DNA of 64,000 bases, taken from contig NC_134297.1 in NCBI RefSeq assembly GCF_949628215.1, positions 1,550,001 to 1,614,000 on the forward strand. The letters run 5' to 3'. Both the position numbers and the translations under genes were made by a program. Every line of letters begins with the position of its first letter. The stretch's first letter is position 1. The stretch comes from Phalacrocorax aristotelis. Taxonomy: Eukaryota > Chordata > Aves > Suliformes > Phalacrocoracidae. The notes below the pieces were generated by a model. The model ran no database searches. It saw nothing but the letters and a program-made list of their open reading frames with translations, and had not been told where the DNA came from. Below, piece by piece: positions 25,601 through 38,300 of this stretch.

Positions 25601-28600
25601 TCATGACTGTCAAATCCCTGCTGTCTTTGCATGCCCTACTCAGTGCCTGGGGGTCAGGTTTATTTAAAGCCACTAAGACTTTGCTTGCTGTGTTCAGTGT
25701 ATTGACTGATCCTGCAGTGTCAGATGCCAAGGCAGGTGGCCGTGATTTTTCATCAGCGTTAGCAGTAGGTACTACGGTTTTCACGTCAAGACAGAATTTA
25801 TAATATTTTCCAAATTCCTGACCTTCCTCCTGCTTCTCAATGTCTGCAGACACTGTTCCCTGCATAGAACTGGATGGGAAGAGGTTCTTACTCAGTGCTA
25901 GCTGTTACACACCTTCCTTGCTCTCCAGTGGACCATGACCAGGAATTCGCAGAATGGATTATCAATTCTGGGCTTCTACGCAAGAAATAGCGAAACTACT
26001 TCAGCAGCTCTCTTCCTTTGCACAGTGCTCCTGAACAGGAAAAAAACAGCTCCTCAAACACATTTGCCCCTTCTCTTTCTCTCCCACCACCTCCCTACTC
26101 CAAACGAATGCTATTTCCCTTGACCGGAATGCCTCAGTTGCATTCTCAGTGGAGCCCAGTAGACAGCGTCAAGAAGCATCTTCAGGACAGAAGGAATGTC
26201 AGTTTGACAGCTTTCCTGTGGCCCATTGATTCCAAAATTTCAGAGGAAAATGACAATATTCAGGGAGGCACTGTACTGTGCAAATTTCACCTAGACATTG
26301 ATTTCTGTGAAACAGAAATGCCTTTGGAGCATCTCTGTCTCTAAACACCTTCCTCACGTAGTCCTAGGCTAGACTTGCAGTAACCTGATGGGTACATCTG
26401 GGTAGCAGCAATCAGAAGGAAACAGGCAAGAACTGCATGCAAGGAATACCTTGGGAAAGGGAGGTAGAGACTGTTCTGAGGCTGCTGTGGTGGAAACATC
26501 TGCCATCAGGATATTGTTGCTGGTGGCTTTTGTTGTTGTGTTCCTGCTAGGTCTAGATAGAGTTCAGTCACTGAGGCACTCTGGCAACCAGGAGTCCCCA
26601 GCCAAGCAACGTGACTCTGTCTGGAGTTCGTGGGAAAGCTTGCCCCCAAAGCATGTTGAACCGACAGCCTCCTTGGATCACACCAGTGCCGCTCACTGCC
26701 TGCCCAGGGGAGGTGTGACTCAGCCATTGCTCAGGCATCACAGCAGGGAGCAGGGCACGGCTCCCGCAGCTGCATCCCTCTGCTCCTGCTCCTACCTCTA
26801 CCAGCCTGCTCCAGGCTGAGCTCCAAACTTCATCTTAAACGCATTATGTCTGGGGCAAAACCTTAGGGAATTTTATAGCGTTTTATGAAGAAGCAAAGGC
26901 TGACTGCACGTTTTGGCAGCCGGGCCCAGATTAGCTCCAGAGGCCACATATCTTTACCAAACAGAAACCAGATGCTGCAATGACACACATCATAGTGTCT
27001 GCTAGACACTGATGCTAGCTCAGGATCAGGCCTGTGAATATTTTATGCCTGAGGGTGTTTGCAAGCAAAGACCAAAAAGAGTGTTATGCCTTTGCTATTT
27101 CTGAGAGAAAAAAAGATGTTTGCACTGAATCAGGGCATCTCTGACCTAGCACAGAACTAAGAGGAGCACAGGGCAGACCCAGGACACTATTAAAACACAG
27201 GTGAGCTGTAGGCATGAGCTTCTGCTGGAGCCTTTTACCCCCTGCTTCCCAGTGAGCTGTCTCGTACATCTATATGTACACAACAGAGCAAACTCTGCTT
27301 CTCTGCTTAATACACATTTCATGTTTCAGATTTTGCCAGAAAGACAAACGGTTTTGTTGCTGCCAGTTGTGAACATTACGCATTTGCCAGGGAGATGTCG
27401 TGCTTGTTTGCCACAAATGTAATTAGATGATCAATCACGAGGAGCTAAGGAGAAATACCGGCATTGCAAACAAACATATTTTTCAGTGTGCTGTTTGAAA
27501 AGAACGGGGAGTTAACTACAAAGGAGAGAAAAACTTTGGCTCTGCATTTACAGCCTCTCTTCTGGCTCCCTTTCCCCTGTCGTTTCCAGTGGGGAGTAGC
27601 AGCCAGATAGCAGATTTCCTCCAGTTGCTGAAAGACATCTGGAAAACACGGGAACCTGTTGAGAGAGGCTATTTTCCTCTGGGTGGCAAACTGCTTCTCA
27701 GACAGGCCATGCTTGAACAGGGGCACTCAAGGAAGTTAATGTAAAGGAGATTAGCCCAGACCTGGGTGTACGCCTGCTCCAAAGGAAGGGGAAAGCAGCA
27801 GAGATGCTCTGTGCGATGCAGGCATGCTGCTGCACTGCTGGCATCAAACACAAGGCTGCAACCTTGCTGCTCTGTCCTGCCCTTGACCTCCCAGTAAATC
27901 TATATCTGGATTAGCTCAGCCATACTAAAAATCTGTGTGGACTCTGTATGGGAATTAAAGTGGCTTTACTGGAGTTAATTCACAGAGGAATTTGTTCCAT
28001 TTCGGGACTCTACCCACATCTGCATCCAAAGTCTCAGCTAAAACTAAGACCGTTTTGCCTCTGGCAGTAGTGTGCCGGGATACTGAAACTCAGCAAGGTC
28101 CCGCAAGGACGGTGCATAGCAAGGTGCCATTTGCACTACCTTTTCTCTGTATTTATGATCCCTTCCCTCTGCCTCCATATGAAAATGCACATGCCCGGAC
28201 AAACACAGTAAAAATCACTCTTCCTTTCTTGTCAGCTTTTTAAAGTGTTGCTTTCTTCTCTACTGAGAAACTGTCAGCAGTAAAATAGGAAGTGCTTCTT
28301 AAAGCAGTACTGGAAGACTCACAAGACAGTCTAATGGCCACCATAATGCTTCCAAATGCATGAACTAGTAGAACTGATGCCAGTTCTGTGTCTGGAGATA
28401 TTAAGATTATTTTTAGGACTGAAAACTCACACTCTCAAAAGTTAGGAATTGACAGAATTGTCTGTGTAATTGTAGTTTAGTACCATATGGATATGTACTA
28501 GAGACAGCCTTTAATTGCATGATCACAAGTTACACTGTGTTTTAGCTTCCCTATTTCATGCTAAATATCTGCAACTTTTTTTGTGTGTGTGTTCCCAAAT

Positions 28601-31600
28601 TAAGACTTTTTTTTTTTAATGATACAAACATCAAATCTTTTCATTTGTAAAACATTCAAACATAAACTTTTACCTTTCCTCATAATGACCAGCTCCGTGG
28701 AAAGACAAAAATTATTGCTGTAAAAAAAGTTCTACCTAAAGCAAAAAATGTAATATCTTGCAGAAGCTGCAGAAGGAAACAGAAGAGAATTTTTGATCAC
28801 TTTATCCAGGGCCTTCTATATCCTCCCTAATCCCTATCAAGTAAATGCGCAATAGGTGGACATGAGAGATGAGCTGTATATGGCTCCTCCTGCCACCAAG
28901 CTGCAATGGTCTGTATCATGCGCAGGGGTAGAATGACCATGGACACAACTCACGCTGTTCTCGCACGGCCCGTTTCTCCATGAAGCACATTCTGGTTTGT
29001 GAACTGCAGCCAGAGCTGAGAAGGAGCCAGAATAGGACCAAGGGGCTGATCTTGCATGTATCAAATCATTCCACTCCTTTTATACTCTTAAGATACTTCT
29101 CTCTGTTTCTGCTTTTTTTTTTAATCATCCTGCATTTTATGCATGTTTCTGCCTTCTCTAGATAGTTTTGCATTATCAAAGGGCAACAGGAGAAAAGAAA
29201 AAACTGTTGCTGCATTTAGCATTGATTTTTCCCTTCACTCTGAGTCACATAAGCTAACATTTAATTAATTTCTGACACTTTGACAGCTTTTAAGAAGACA
29301 TTTGTAGAGCTATCAAACGCCGCTGATAGCACTGTCAGACAGACACTTTTTGAATTATCAGCTATTAAGGACCCATATGCAACAAATTTCCAAGGATTAT
29401 TATACAAATTGTTCTTTGAATGAGAAAAGCACACAAAAGCTCAGTGAAACACAAAGAAATCATTGTTCCCAGGTGAATTTGATATTTGCAAATGTTTTGC
29501 TATTTTGATCACTTAAATGGTTTAATAAATCGAATTCACTTTGTCTTTTAATAAGAAAACTAAATGGCCAGTTTTGGGATGTCTGAGAACATGGCCAGAT
29601 TTTCAGATCACAGTGGTTTTTATGGAGATACAGCTTGAGAAACAGGGGATGCATGATTTTAGGAAGTGCTGAGTGATGAATGAGGTCCCTTCAAGATCTC
29701 TCGAACCAGAAACCCCAAAACCAAGGTAGCCAAAATCTCCAGTTCCTTTTAAACAGCTCTTGCCGTTACTCTTTGATCATGCTCTCTGACATGGAATCGT
29801 TTCTTGATGTAGTGACTACTTCAGGCCCAGGTACAGATCTTGACACTTTGCTTTTAAACACACAGCACACCTGGCAAGGGATTGAAATGATCAACGTAGA
29901 CTAATGCCATTCCAGAGACCCTCTGCAGCTGTGGGTGGCGGTTCGGGTATGACAACTCTAGTTTTGCTGGCCTCACTGTACTAATTTATCAGTTGGCAAA
30001 GCAGCGCTGTTCCAACAAATGGGACAGAGCTGTATTTCACCTTGCTCAGTGGCACAGCTATGCCTTGATGTTAGCGTTTGTCTGCCTCTGCTGCATGCCA
30101 GAGCCATGTTATTATGATCAGACTGCTCCACTTGCTTGCCTTTGGAGCATCTGGCACTAGTGGATTTGGTGAGCTCAGGGAACCTGTTAGCTCATGCAGT
30201 GAAATTCAGCTCAGTGCTCCTCTCCTCATGGCCTTTGTGGCTCTCTGAAAGGTGGACAGGGATGATCTGCAGACTGAGGCAATATTCGTATTTTAGCCCA
30301 TACTTCAGCAAACAAATATTGTGTAGAAATCCCTTCTTTTCCTAGGTGTGTAGAAACTCCAGCAGGACGCAGATATGGTGTGGAAGTACCCAGAAGATGG
30401 TGCCAACCCTCATGAACACCCACTGCACAGATTCTGCCCTGGGAGATCCTAAGTGAGCCCACCTAAATGAGAGCCAAAAGACCCTCACCACACAGCCAGG
30501 AAAAAGTCTTTACAGTATACAAAATACACTGCAGTCTCTTTGCAAACATGGAATTTCTGTTTTTCATACGCTGGCACCAGACAGAGACCCCAATACACAC
30601 ACCTGCTGCTGAGCTCTGTCTGCCTGATGTAACTTTTAGCCATTTTCTTACAATGTAGACATATGTGCAGTTGGATGCCAACCATCTATGGGTATGCAGA
30701 GTGCCAATATCACTGCTTTGCATCAACTGCTGGCATAAAGTCCATATAACCTCATGGACATTCATGCATCTGCACTAGCCTGCACCAAACAGAAATATGA
30801 CCTAAGAGATATCAGTTCCAGTGTAGTAGAACTACATCAGAGCAGACTTCGTCAGAGCAGAAACCATGACCTTTCTTTCACACACCCCATCCCACACTTG
30901 AGCTTTGTTTATACATCTTCCTCAGCAGAGTAGCTTTTTGCTGTCTGCATTTGCAGCTAATAACTCACAAATCTCTATATCCAGACAGCAAAATTGCTTT
31001 AGAATATTGTTTCCTCATTTCTGTTTAGTTCATTTTCATCCTTCTTCCTCTTCATCTATAAAAAGTGCTTGTAAGCCTGGGACCTGATCCATAGCCAGTG
31101 GAAACCAAAGGAGGACTCTCGGTGACAGCCCACTTAGTGTGTGCCAAAAATGGCCCAGCTAAGGAAGGAGAGAACAGAGGCAGCCCTGGGAGACAGAAAA
31201 AGTCCAAAAGGCTAGAAGACAGTTGCAGTTGTCTTTTCTATCTCTGGATAAAACAAACACAAAAACCTAAATAGGTCCTAGGGAACTTTACAGCAAAACC
31301 CATGATTTGTTTATACGTTACCTTTGAAAGAGTGCACAGCACGTGGCCATTGGCCAGGGAAGAAATGATGGTTTGCTGTGATGCTACAGATTCCAAGGAG
31401 ACCTGTCTTCCCAGTGCCAGGAGCTGCAGAGGCTGTATTGTGGGATGGCACCCAGCCATGTCCCCACCATTTTCCACTTTGCATTGCAGCCTCACTGGGG
31501 GAACGGCAGAAGGCAAGCACAGTCCAGCCCTGACTTGAAAACTGCCACTGTCAAGTTTCATTGTCACTACAATTCAGTTCATAGGTTTTTTCATTTATTT

Positions 31601-32086
31601 ATTTCCCTGCTGGAGGAAAAAAATAAGGAAAAGACAAGGGAGAAAAAAAAAAAAACACCAAAGTCCCATGAAGCACATGAAAAATAAACAAAGTGGGTCA
31701 TGGCACATATGCCCTGAACTGTACACACCTAACATGAAGCAATTAGTGGTTAGGGAATGCCAGGGGAACCGACACAAGAATCCCAGGCACTCTGCCTGAA
31801 TCAGCTGTAACCTAGAGTAACTAATACCCCTGCCGACAGACATTTAGAGGATGAACTGGAAATAGAAATTAACTTCTTGAATCCCTGCCTAGGTATCTGA
31901 CCATCAGTTCAGCCTCCCACCTGGGTCTTCATTGCATTTCCAGTCAGTCAACCATTTGCACACAGGAATTCAGGGTAGGAGGAACAGGCTCCAGAGAATC
32001 CCAAGGGTGAGGAACCACATCTGTAATTGTTTTATTTTTATTTTACATGTTGGCCTTTGACTGTCTTTTCAACATCTTTGTGTCAG
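10671..32086 (+). other. DRD2: DRD2 intron 1 (21.4 kb)
   Basis: Bounded by GTAAGA at 10671 and a TGTCAG acceptor ending at 32086. A large first intron between a non-coding leader exon and the ATG exon is the normal DRD2 arrangement. I recognise no nested gene, CR1 element or LTR. The longest frames (about 110-122 codons near 17.4, 20.9, 21.5, 25.5 and 26.5 kb) have no family resemblance I can name. Visible structure is limited to a TGCATG cluster (12.49-12.94 kb), a purine-rich tract (22.2 kb), and AT-rich blocks dense in ATTA sites (about 16.4-16.66 and 29.2-29.42 kb) that look like conserved enhancers. Confidence 0.65.
22196..22281. repeat. Purine-rich tandem repeat, GGGGAA units passing into GGCAA units
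   Basis: About 86 bp with almost no pyrimidines in the first half. Units of GGGGAA and GGGGGA shorten to GGGAA and then give way to a regular GGCAA pentamer. The opposite strand reads as Pro-Leu repeats in several frames, which is an artefact. The tract is intronic in DRD2 and is a candidate for triplex or G-quadruplex structure. Confidence 0.95.
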
Positions 32087-32117
32087 GGTGCAGCTGGAAC
32101 CTGGCACTTTTACCTCC
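32087..32117 (+). other. DRD2: DRD2 exon 2, 5' untranslated leader
   Basis: Thirty-one bases lie between the TGTCAG acceptor (AG at 32085-32086) and the ATG at 32118. As I recall, the human exon 2 leader is of the same length, which favours this acceptor over the alternative AG at 32092-32093. No upstream ATG occurs in the leader. Confidence 0.65.
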
Positions 32118-32399
32118 ATGGATCCCCTAAACCTCTCTTGGTACAACGGTGACATCGGTGACAGGAACTGGAGCAAGCCACTCAATGAGTCCAGTGCAGA
32201 CCAGAAGCCTCAGTATAACTACTATGCCATGCTGCTCACCCTCCTCATCTTTGTCATTGTTTTTGGCAATGTGCTGGTGTGTATGGCTGTATCCAGGGAA
32301 AAAGCCCTTCAGACTACCACTAATTACCTGATCGTGAGTTTGGCAGTGGCAGATCTCTTGGTAGCAACTCTGGTCATGCCTTGGGTGGTCTATCTGGAG
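32118..32399 (+). CDS. DRD2: DRD2 coding exon 2 (residues 1-94)
   Basis: Encodes the glycosylated N-terminus, TM1 (about 37-59, GN motif at 50-51), the first intracellular loop and TM2 (about 70-93, with D79). It ends after CTGGAG with the donor GTAGGT at 32400, in phase 0. N10-G11 and the region around D15-R16 differ from mammals, as expected for a weakly constrained N-terminus. Confidence 0.97.
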
Positions 32400-35300
32400 G
32401 TAGGTGACCCCGTTTTCTTTTGCAGTACTAACTGTTTCTGGTGAATGTGTAGAGAGAGGGAAGGTTTAGCAGCCTGGACATCAGCTATTTCAACACCTCC
32501 TCAATTTCCCAAAACAAAAGTGGTTTTAATTTCATAACAGTTGGTCAGATTTTTCCAGGAAATAGACACGATACCAGATGACAGGGTGACTTCAATAATA
32601 CACTGCTGTTCAGAGGGCTAAATTACAATCAAATTGCATTGAAAATCTGCCTTGGAAATAGAGTGGTCAAGAGTGAAAGGACCCAAATTTTGTCTTCAAA
32701 ACTACGTGGCTGAACTGTTCATTCCCAAGCATAAGAATGAATCTGCAACAACATCATGGGTGTCACACTAATAAATAGCATCAAATAGTAATCAAAACCC
32801 TATTTCTGAAGGACTACAGTAGTAAGAGCAGGCAACTGTAGAAGGAGGATGTAAATCCAGAGCTTTTATGTCACAAATATGAGAGGAAGAGAATCACAAG
32901 TGAGCTAGTCTTCACATTGCTGCTGTCAGCACATCACTTTGGTACGAAAGACGTCTATGCTTCTGCACAGAGCACCATATTTGAGTGGCACTGAGGTTTG
33001 TGAAAATCAAGTACTCCCAAGGCTGCCACCTGTTTACTTGGTGGCAAATGACTCTTGCAACAATAAATAGCCTGAAAAAAAGAAATTTCTCTCTGAGGAA
33101 AGAATAAGAGATGATACACAGCCCCTCTCCCTTGGAACCCTTGGCTGGGATGCCCATGTTCTTTAGTCAGCTGACAGCTGGCATGCTGGTGGCAATCACA
33201 ACCATGACAGAATGAACAGCAGTGAGAAAGCATGAGTTTGAAACTATATTGAAACTATAAAATTATATACTATATAATTTTCAGGCACTTGTTTATGAAA
33301 GAAAATGATAAAACAGAGAGGAGAGCAGGGGAACAAGCCACAATCAATTAGCCCATTAAGTATTAATGCAGAGCAAACAAACCCTCTGACATGACATAGG
33401 CTGTTGAGAAACCACAATACTAATTATCACTCTAGTTAATTATTGTTTTCATGGCACTTTAAAAATGTAAAGCATCATGCATCTGCTAAAGCTTATTAAG
33501 ATGAACACAGGCTGGTTGTGACTGTAGTCAATGCCTCTGGGACTAGTTACTCTCTTCGATTATATACCTGTTTTGTGACAACCCATTTTAAGCAGGTGCT
33601 TATGCTGTGAGAAGCTCTTGCTCTCTTAGGCCCAGGTACAAGGGTCTCTCAAATGCTTCTTATTTTAATGTGGAAGAATAAAGCATAAATGACACAAGAT
33701 GCTTTCCCCTTTCTGAGCTCATGTGTGCATGGAGTGGGTCAGGAACCTCAGCTTCCTTAGTCTGCCAAGTAGGACAATCAGGACACTACATCTCAGCAAT
33801 ACCTTTCTTTTTTTTTCAATTGACTTTTGCCCTTGCTGCTCTTATCCACACACTGCTAAACCTACTGCTAGCTTGAAGCAACAAAACCCATGACAAATAC
33901 TTGTGGACAGAAGGAGCCATTGGACTGACATGGGTTAGGCACACTGTGGTCCCTCTCTGGGTCTGCAATCTGAAATCAAAAGTGGCCAGAACCCTTTGGC
34001 CTGTAAATACCTTCATTTTTTTTAGGCCTTGCGTCACAAGCTTGGGCAAAAATGGATGTCAAAAGGAAATTCCATTTAAAAATCAGCCTCAATGCAAATA
34101 AATCTTCTACCTCCAAATTTCTGAGGCTTCTCCTACATAAATGAAAGCATTAAGAGAAAGAACTGCTGCAATTTACAGCATCTCCCATAAACGCAAAACT
34201 ATGCATTCAGGAAACTGATATTGCAGAGGCTTATATCTGGCTGGAAACCTTTGCCTTTAAGCAAATTCTCGTCAAAGTTGCTGATGTAACTGTCTATTAA
34301 GTACTTTTTAAATCACTGAGTATTCATCTGTCACTCAGGCTTCAATGCAGTCATTCTTTCTTCCTTCTTTATGCTGCCTATGGTTATGTATATCAGAGCA
34401 GAAATAACTGAAGAATAGATATCTTATTCATTCTATTTCCAAATGCAGTAGGACTCTATTTTTATTAGAGGGAAATATACTTTTTTCATCACATGTCAAA
34501 TACAGCAGCCCTAATAATTGCTATTAAATTTAATTGGCAAAGTTCAATTTCAATAGCAAGATAAGTGAAGAGAAAAAGGCTACTGGTAACTGGAAGTATT
34601 ATCATTAGTTCTTTGTCTTTATCACAACATATATAGTGTGTCAAAGACTTCACTCTGAATTAAATTAATTTCGTTCACAAAAAAAAAAAAGAGGAATTTC
34701 TGCCCCAATTTTTTAAGCTAGCAAATGAAAGTAAACTCCTTCTCCTCTACTGCTGACCTTTGCTAGGTATAATTGCAAAAAAGTGCCTAATAAAAAGCTG
34801 TAAGTACAATTAGAGGTGCTTGGGATATCAAATTAATGCATTTCCTTCCTAATCATTCTTTATAATGCTTCAGAGACCTGTTTAAGCTCCTGCATTGTTC
34901 ACTCTGACTTTGAGGAGACTTGCACACCCTTACGTCACTGGAATATGAGCCCAGGTTTGTGTTTGCTGTTTGGGCTGCCCAACTCAATAGAGAGTAACAG
35001 GATGGAATTAGGAAGGACAAAATCACACCAGCCCTCAGGGGAATGCTCTAAAGAATGGAGCAGATGGAGCAGAGTACTTCCTTTGTGGCCGTGTCATCAT
35101 TTGAGACCTTTAGACTAGACAGGACGAAGTCCTCCAAAGCACTCAATAGCAAACAATCCTACTTGACAGAGCATGTGACTGATTGCATGTGACCTGATTA
35201 CAGCTGGAACTTCTTTAAACAAAATTTTGATCCCTTTTGAACCAGCAGAACTCCAGCTACAGCAAGTGTCTATAGCTTCGTGAAAAGTTCTCCTTTAGAA

Positions 35301-38300
35301 CCTCTCAATATCATATCCTCAGTGAATTATTTTCCTGACCTTATTCTCTCTCTTTGCAGGTGGTTGGTGAGTGGAGGTTTAGTCGGATCCACTGTGATAT
35401 CTTTGTAACCCTTGATGTTATGATGTGTACTGCCAGTATCCTCAACCTCTGTGCCATCAGCATTGACAGGTGAGAGCTCCACAGCAGCAAGTCGTGTCAA
35501 AACCGTAGTAGCAAGTCATAGCCATCTTTAGATGGTCTAATTTTACCTGTGACTCAGACACTTGAAAATGTTGAGAGCTAGTGTTGTTGACATCTTTTGA
35601 AGATCAATTTAGAGGACCTAAATGAGGTCTGAGCAGGGATTCCATCAGAAGCAGACATAGAAACACTGGTCTTGAGAATGTAAATGGAATTGTCTGTACA
35701 TGCCCCCATTAGTTCAGTCCTTCTGATTATATACTTGAATGATGGAGCAGACATTAGTGGGAAGGCAGTAGCTCAGAGAGAGTGGAAGAAAAATGCTATG
35801 CTATGCTGACTCCAGCCTCATGGCTTCCAAAACAGGGAACACAGACATCTTGGAGATTTGTGAAACCATATTTGCCCTATATTCTCTTGCTGGACTAGCC
35901 TTTCAGACACAGTAACTAGGTGTAGTTTCCCAGAAAGATTGTCAGCACTGGAAGAATAACAATAGACTTGGAAGAATAACAATAGACTGGGTTTGTGTCT
36001 TCACACTGCAGGTACACAGCAGTAGCAATGCCAATGCTGTATAATACCCGCTACAGCTCGAAGCGCAGGGTCACGGTCATGATTGCTGTGGTCTGGGTGC
36101 TTTCATTTGCCATCTCCTGCCCAATCCTCTTTGGCCTCAACAACACAGGTGAGTGTTACGCCACCTGCAGCTGGCTATTGGCATCTTCCTGGTTTTACTG
36201 GGTCCCCAGGTAGTCTTCTGTTACAAGTCAGGAATAAACATGGGGATCAGGTTTTAGGTTTATTGGGATGTATCCATCCCTGTTTCAGGTGTCCTCTCCC
36301 GGTGTCATCCCAGGCTATTTCTGTCAGCTGCTTCTGGATCTGTTTCACCTCTTGCTGTTCCAGACCAGTGTTTTAGATGCATCAGGACTGAGGTTATGTA
36401 GAAGTTTACACAACACTCGTCAATGTTACATTAACATTTGTCCACTACAAAATCACAATCCCTCTTATACTAAAACTTGTGAAAAGGAAAGTCATGGGAG
36501 AAATAGCTTCACTGAGACAGGAGAGAAAAGAACTGGCTGTTCAGCCATCAGTTTCATAGGAAGACTGGACTGTATACAGCATAGGATCGGCAGGTTTTAG
36601 TTATAAGGCAAGCAATAGCCAGGGACTCTGGGTCCGTATGTGACTCCCTATGACCCAAGGGGAGTTTGCTATTCTGTAGTGCTTCTAGCCGACATGGTGG
36701 TCCCCCCTAGAACCCGAACCGCTTGCTCTCTGGGTATCTCTACATCTCCTGAAAGAGGGAGAGAGAAAGGGAAGCTGGTGCTACCTCCTAACAGTGGGGA
36801 CAACAAGCCTGAAACTTTTTGTCTTCCAGATGAGAATGAGTGCATCATTGCCAATCCTGCCTTTGTTGTGTATTCCTCCATCGTCTCCTTCTACGTTCCC
36901 TTCATTGTCACCCTGCTGGTGTATGTGCAGATTTACATAGTGCTCCGGAAGCGCCGGAAGCGTGTCAACACCAAACGCAGCAGTCACAGAGTGGACTCAG
37001 GCACACAAGCCCCACTAAAGGTAACTAAACCTCTGCCCTGTTCTCAGCAGTATCTGTCCTTTTCCCTTCCTGCTCCACTTCGTTCCCCAAAGCTCTTCCT
37101 CCTCTCCTCAAATGACACTGGCTGGACTAGGTGAAAAAGTGGATCATAAAGGTGAATGCTGTGTCCTGTGCCGTTCTGGAGTCTCAGTTGCACACTCTGG
37201 ATTGTCAGGCCACTGGCTGCTGCTTCACAGGCCTTCCTGGATCTCAGGGGATGCTTCATCAGCAGATCTGTTGCATTAGGAGCTGCTTCATTGACCAGAC
37301 TGCATGTCCTTTGTCTCTGCTGAGTTTGGGTTGGGGTACCCAAGACTACCGGCTATACTATTTTCTGAATCAGTCCTGCTGTTGTGACAAAGAAGTTAAA
37401 TGGAAATTGTTTGGGTGGGTGGGGTGCAAACTACAACACTGGTAATGATACCTCTGCAGTGAAAAAAGCCTCTGAAAGCATGAGATATATATATAAGTGG
37501 AGTCCAGCTGAGCATGTTAAGTTTGAGACTGCTGTCAAAACACTACTCTCACAGCACGTGCAGAACAACCAGTAGGAATGTATGGTCCCAGAGGCACTAC
37601 TCCAAACTGCATTGCCTCAGAGGCCAGTGTCATGTCAAGCACAGGAGGCAGCGAGACAGGGATAGACTGGAGCATAAGCAGATCTTTGTGGTTTCCTTCC
37701 TTTGGTGAAAAGCACAGGGATACTTGCCTCCATTACTGCTTCTTCAGAGTAGTCTTGCATCATTCTTAGCACCTTAGTCACATATTAATTTCTGCTTCAT
37801 GCCCTGTGTTTGTACTTCCACATGCCTCCCTTACCAGCTTCCCTGCCCAATTACTATCTGCTTGTGTAACCTCTGAGCTGGTGCTTCCCCCTTAGGACAA
37901 ATGCACTCATCCAGAAGACGTCAAGCTCTGCACAGTTATTGTGAAGTCCAATGGGAGTTTCCAAGTTAATAAACGCAAAGTGGTGAGTGTTAAAGAGAAG
38001 TGGTAGCTTTCCAGAGCATTTAGCTTTCCCCTTATCTCCTCTCAGGACGCAAAATGTATTTATGTAGGGTGGGAGAAAAATAAACTAAGAACAAAGGTTA
38101 CCATTCAATCTCAAAATTTAAATATTCTTCCCATTCCTTAGAGTGAAGCAGGGGGTTTAAGATCATAGAGCTCAAAAAGCCAGACTAAGCTCACCTAAAG
38201 ATCAGCTATAAAAGCCATGACATTTTAACATTTTGTGTCTTGGATTTTCTTCTCCTCTCTGTTATTTATTTTAAGTCTTGGGCTGCTTTGGCTTTGTTGG

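Noticed and set aside
32088..32117. N-terminal extension of DRD2 from a GTG codon
   Set aside because: GTG is not a plausible start here. The family starts at the ATG at 32118, and the preceding bases fit the 5' leader.
36640..37134. 164-codon + strand frame as a single gene
   Set aside because: Only 36830-37020 is coding (DRD2 exon 5). The rest is read-through of flanking introns past clear splice sites.
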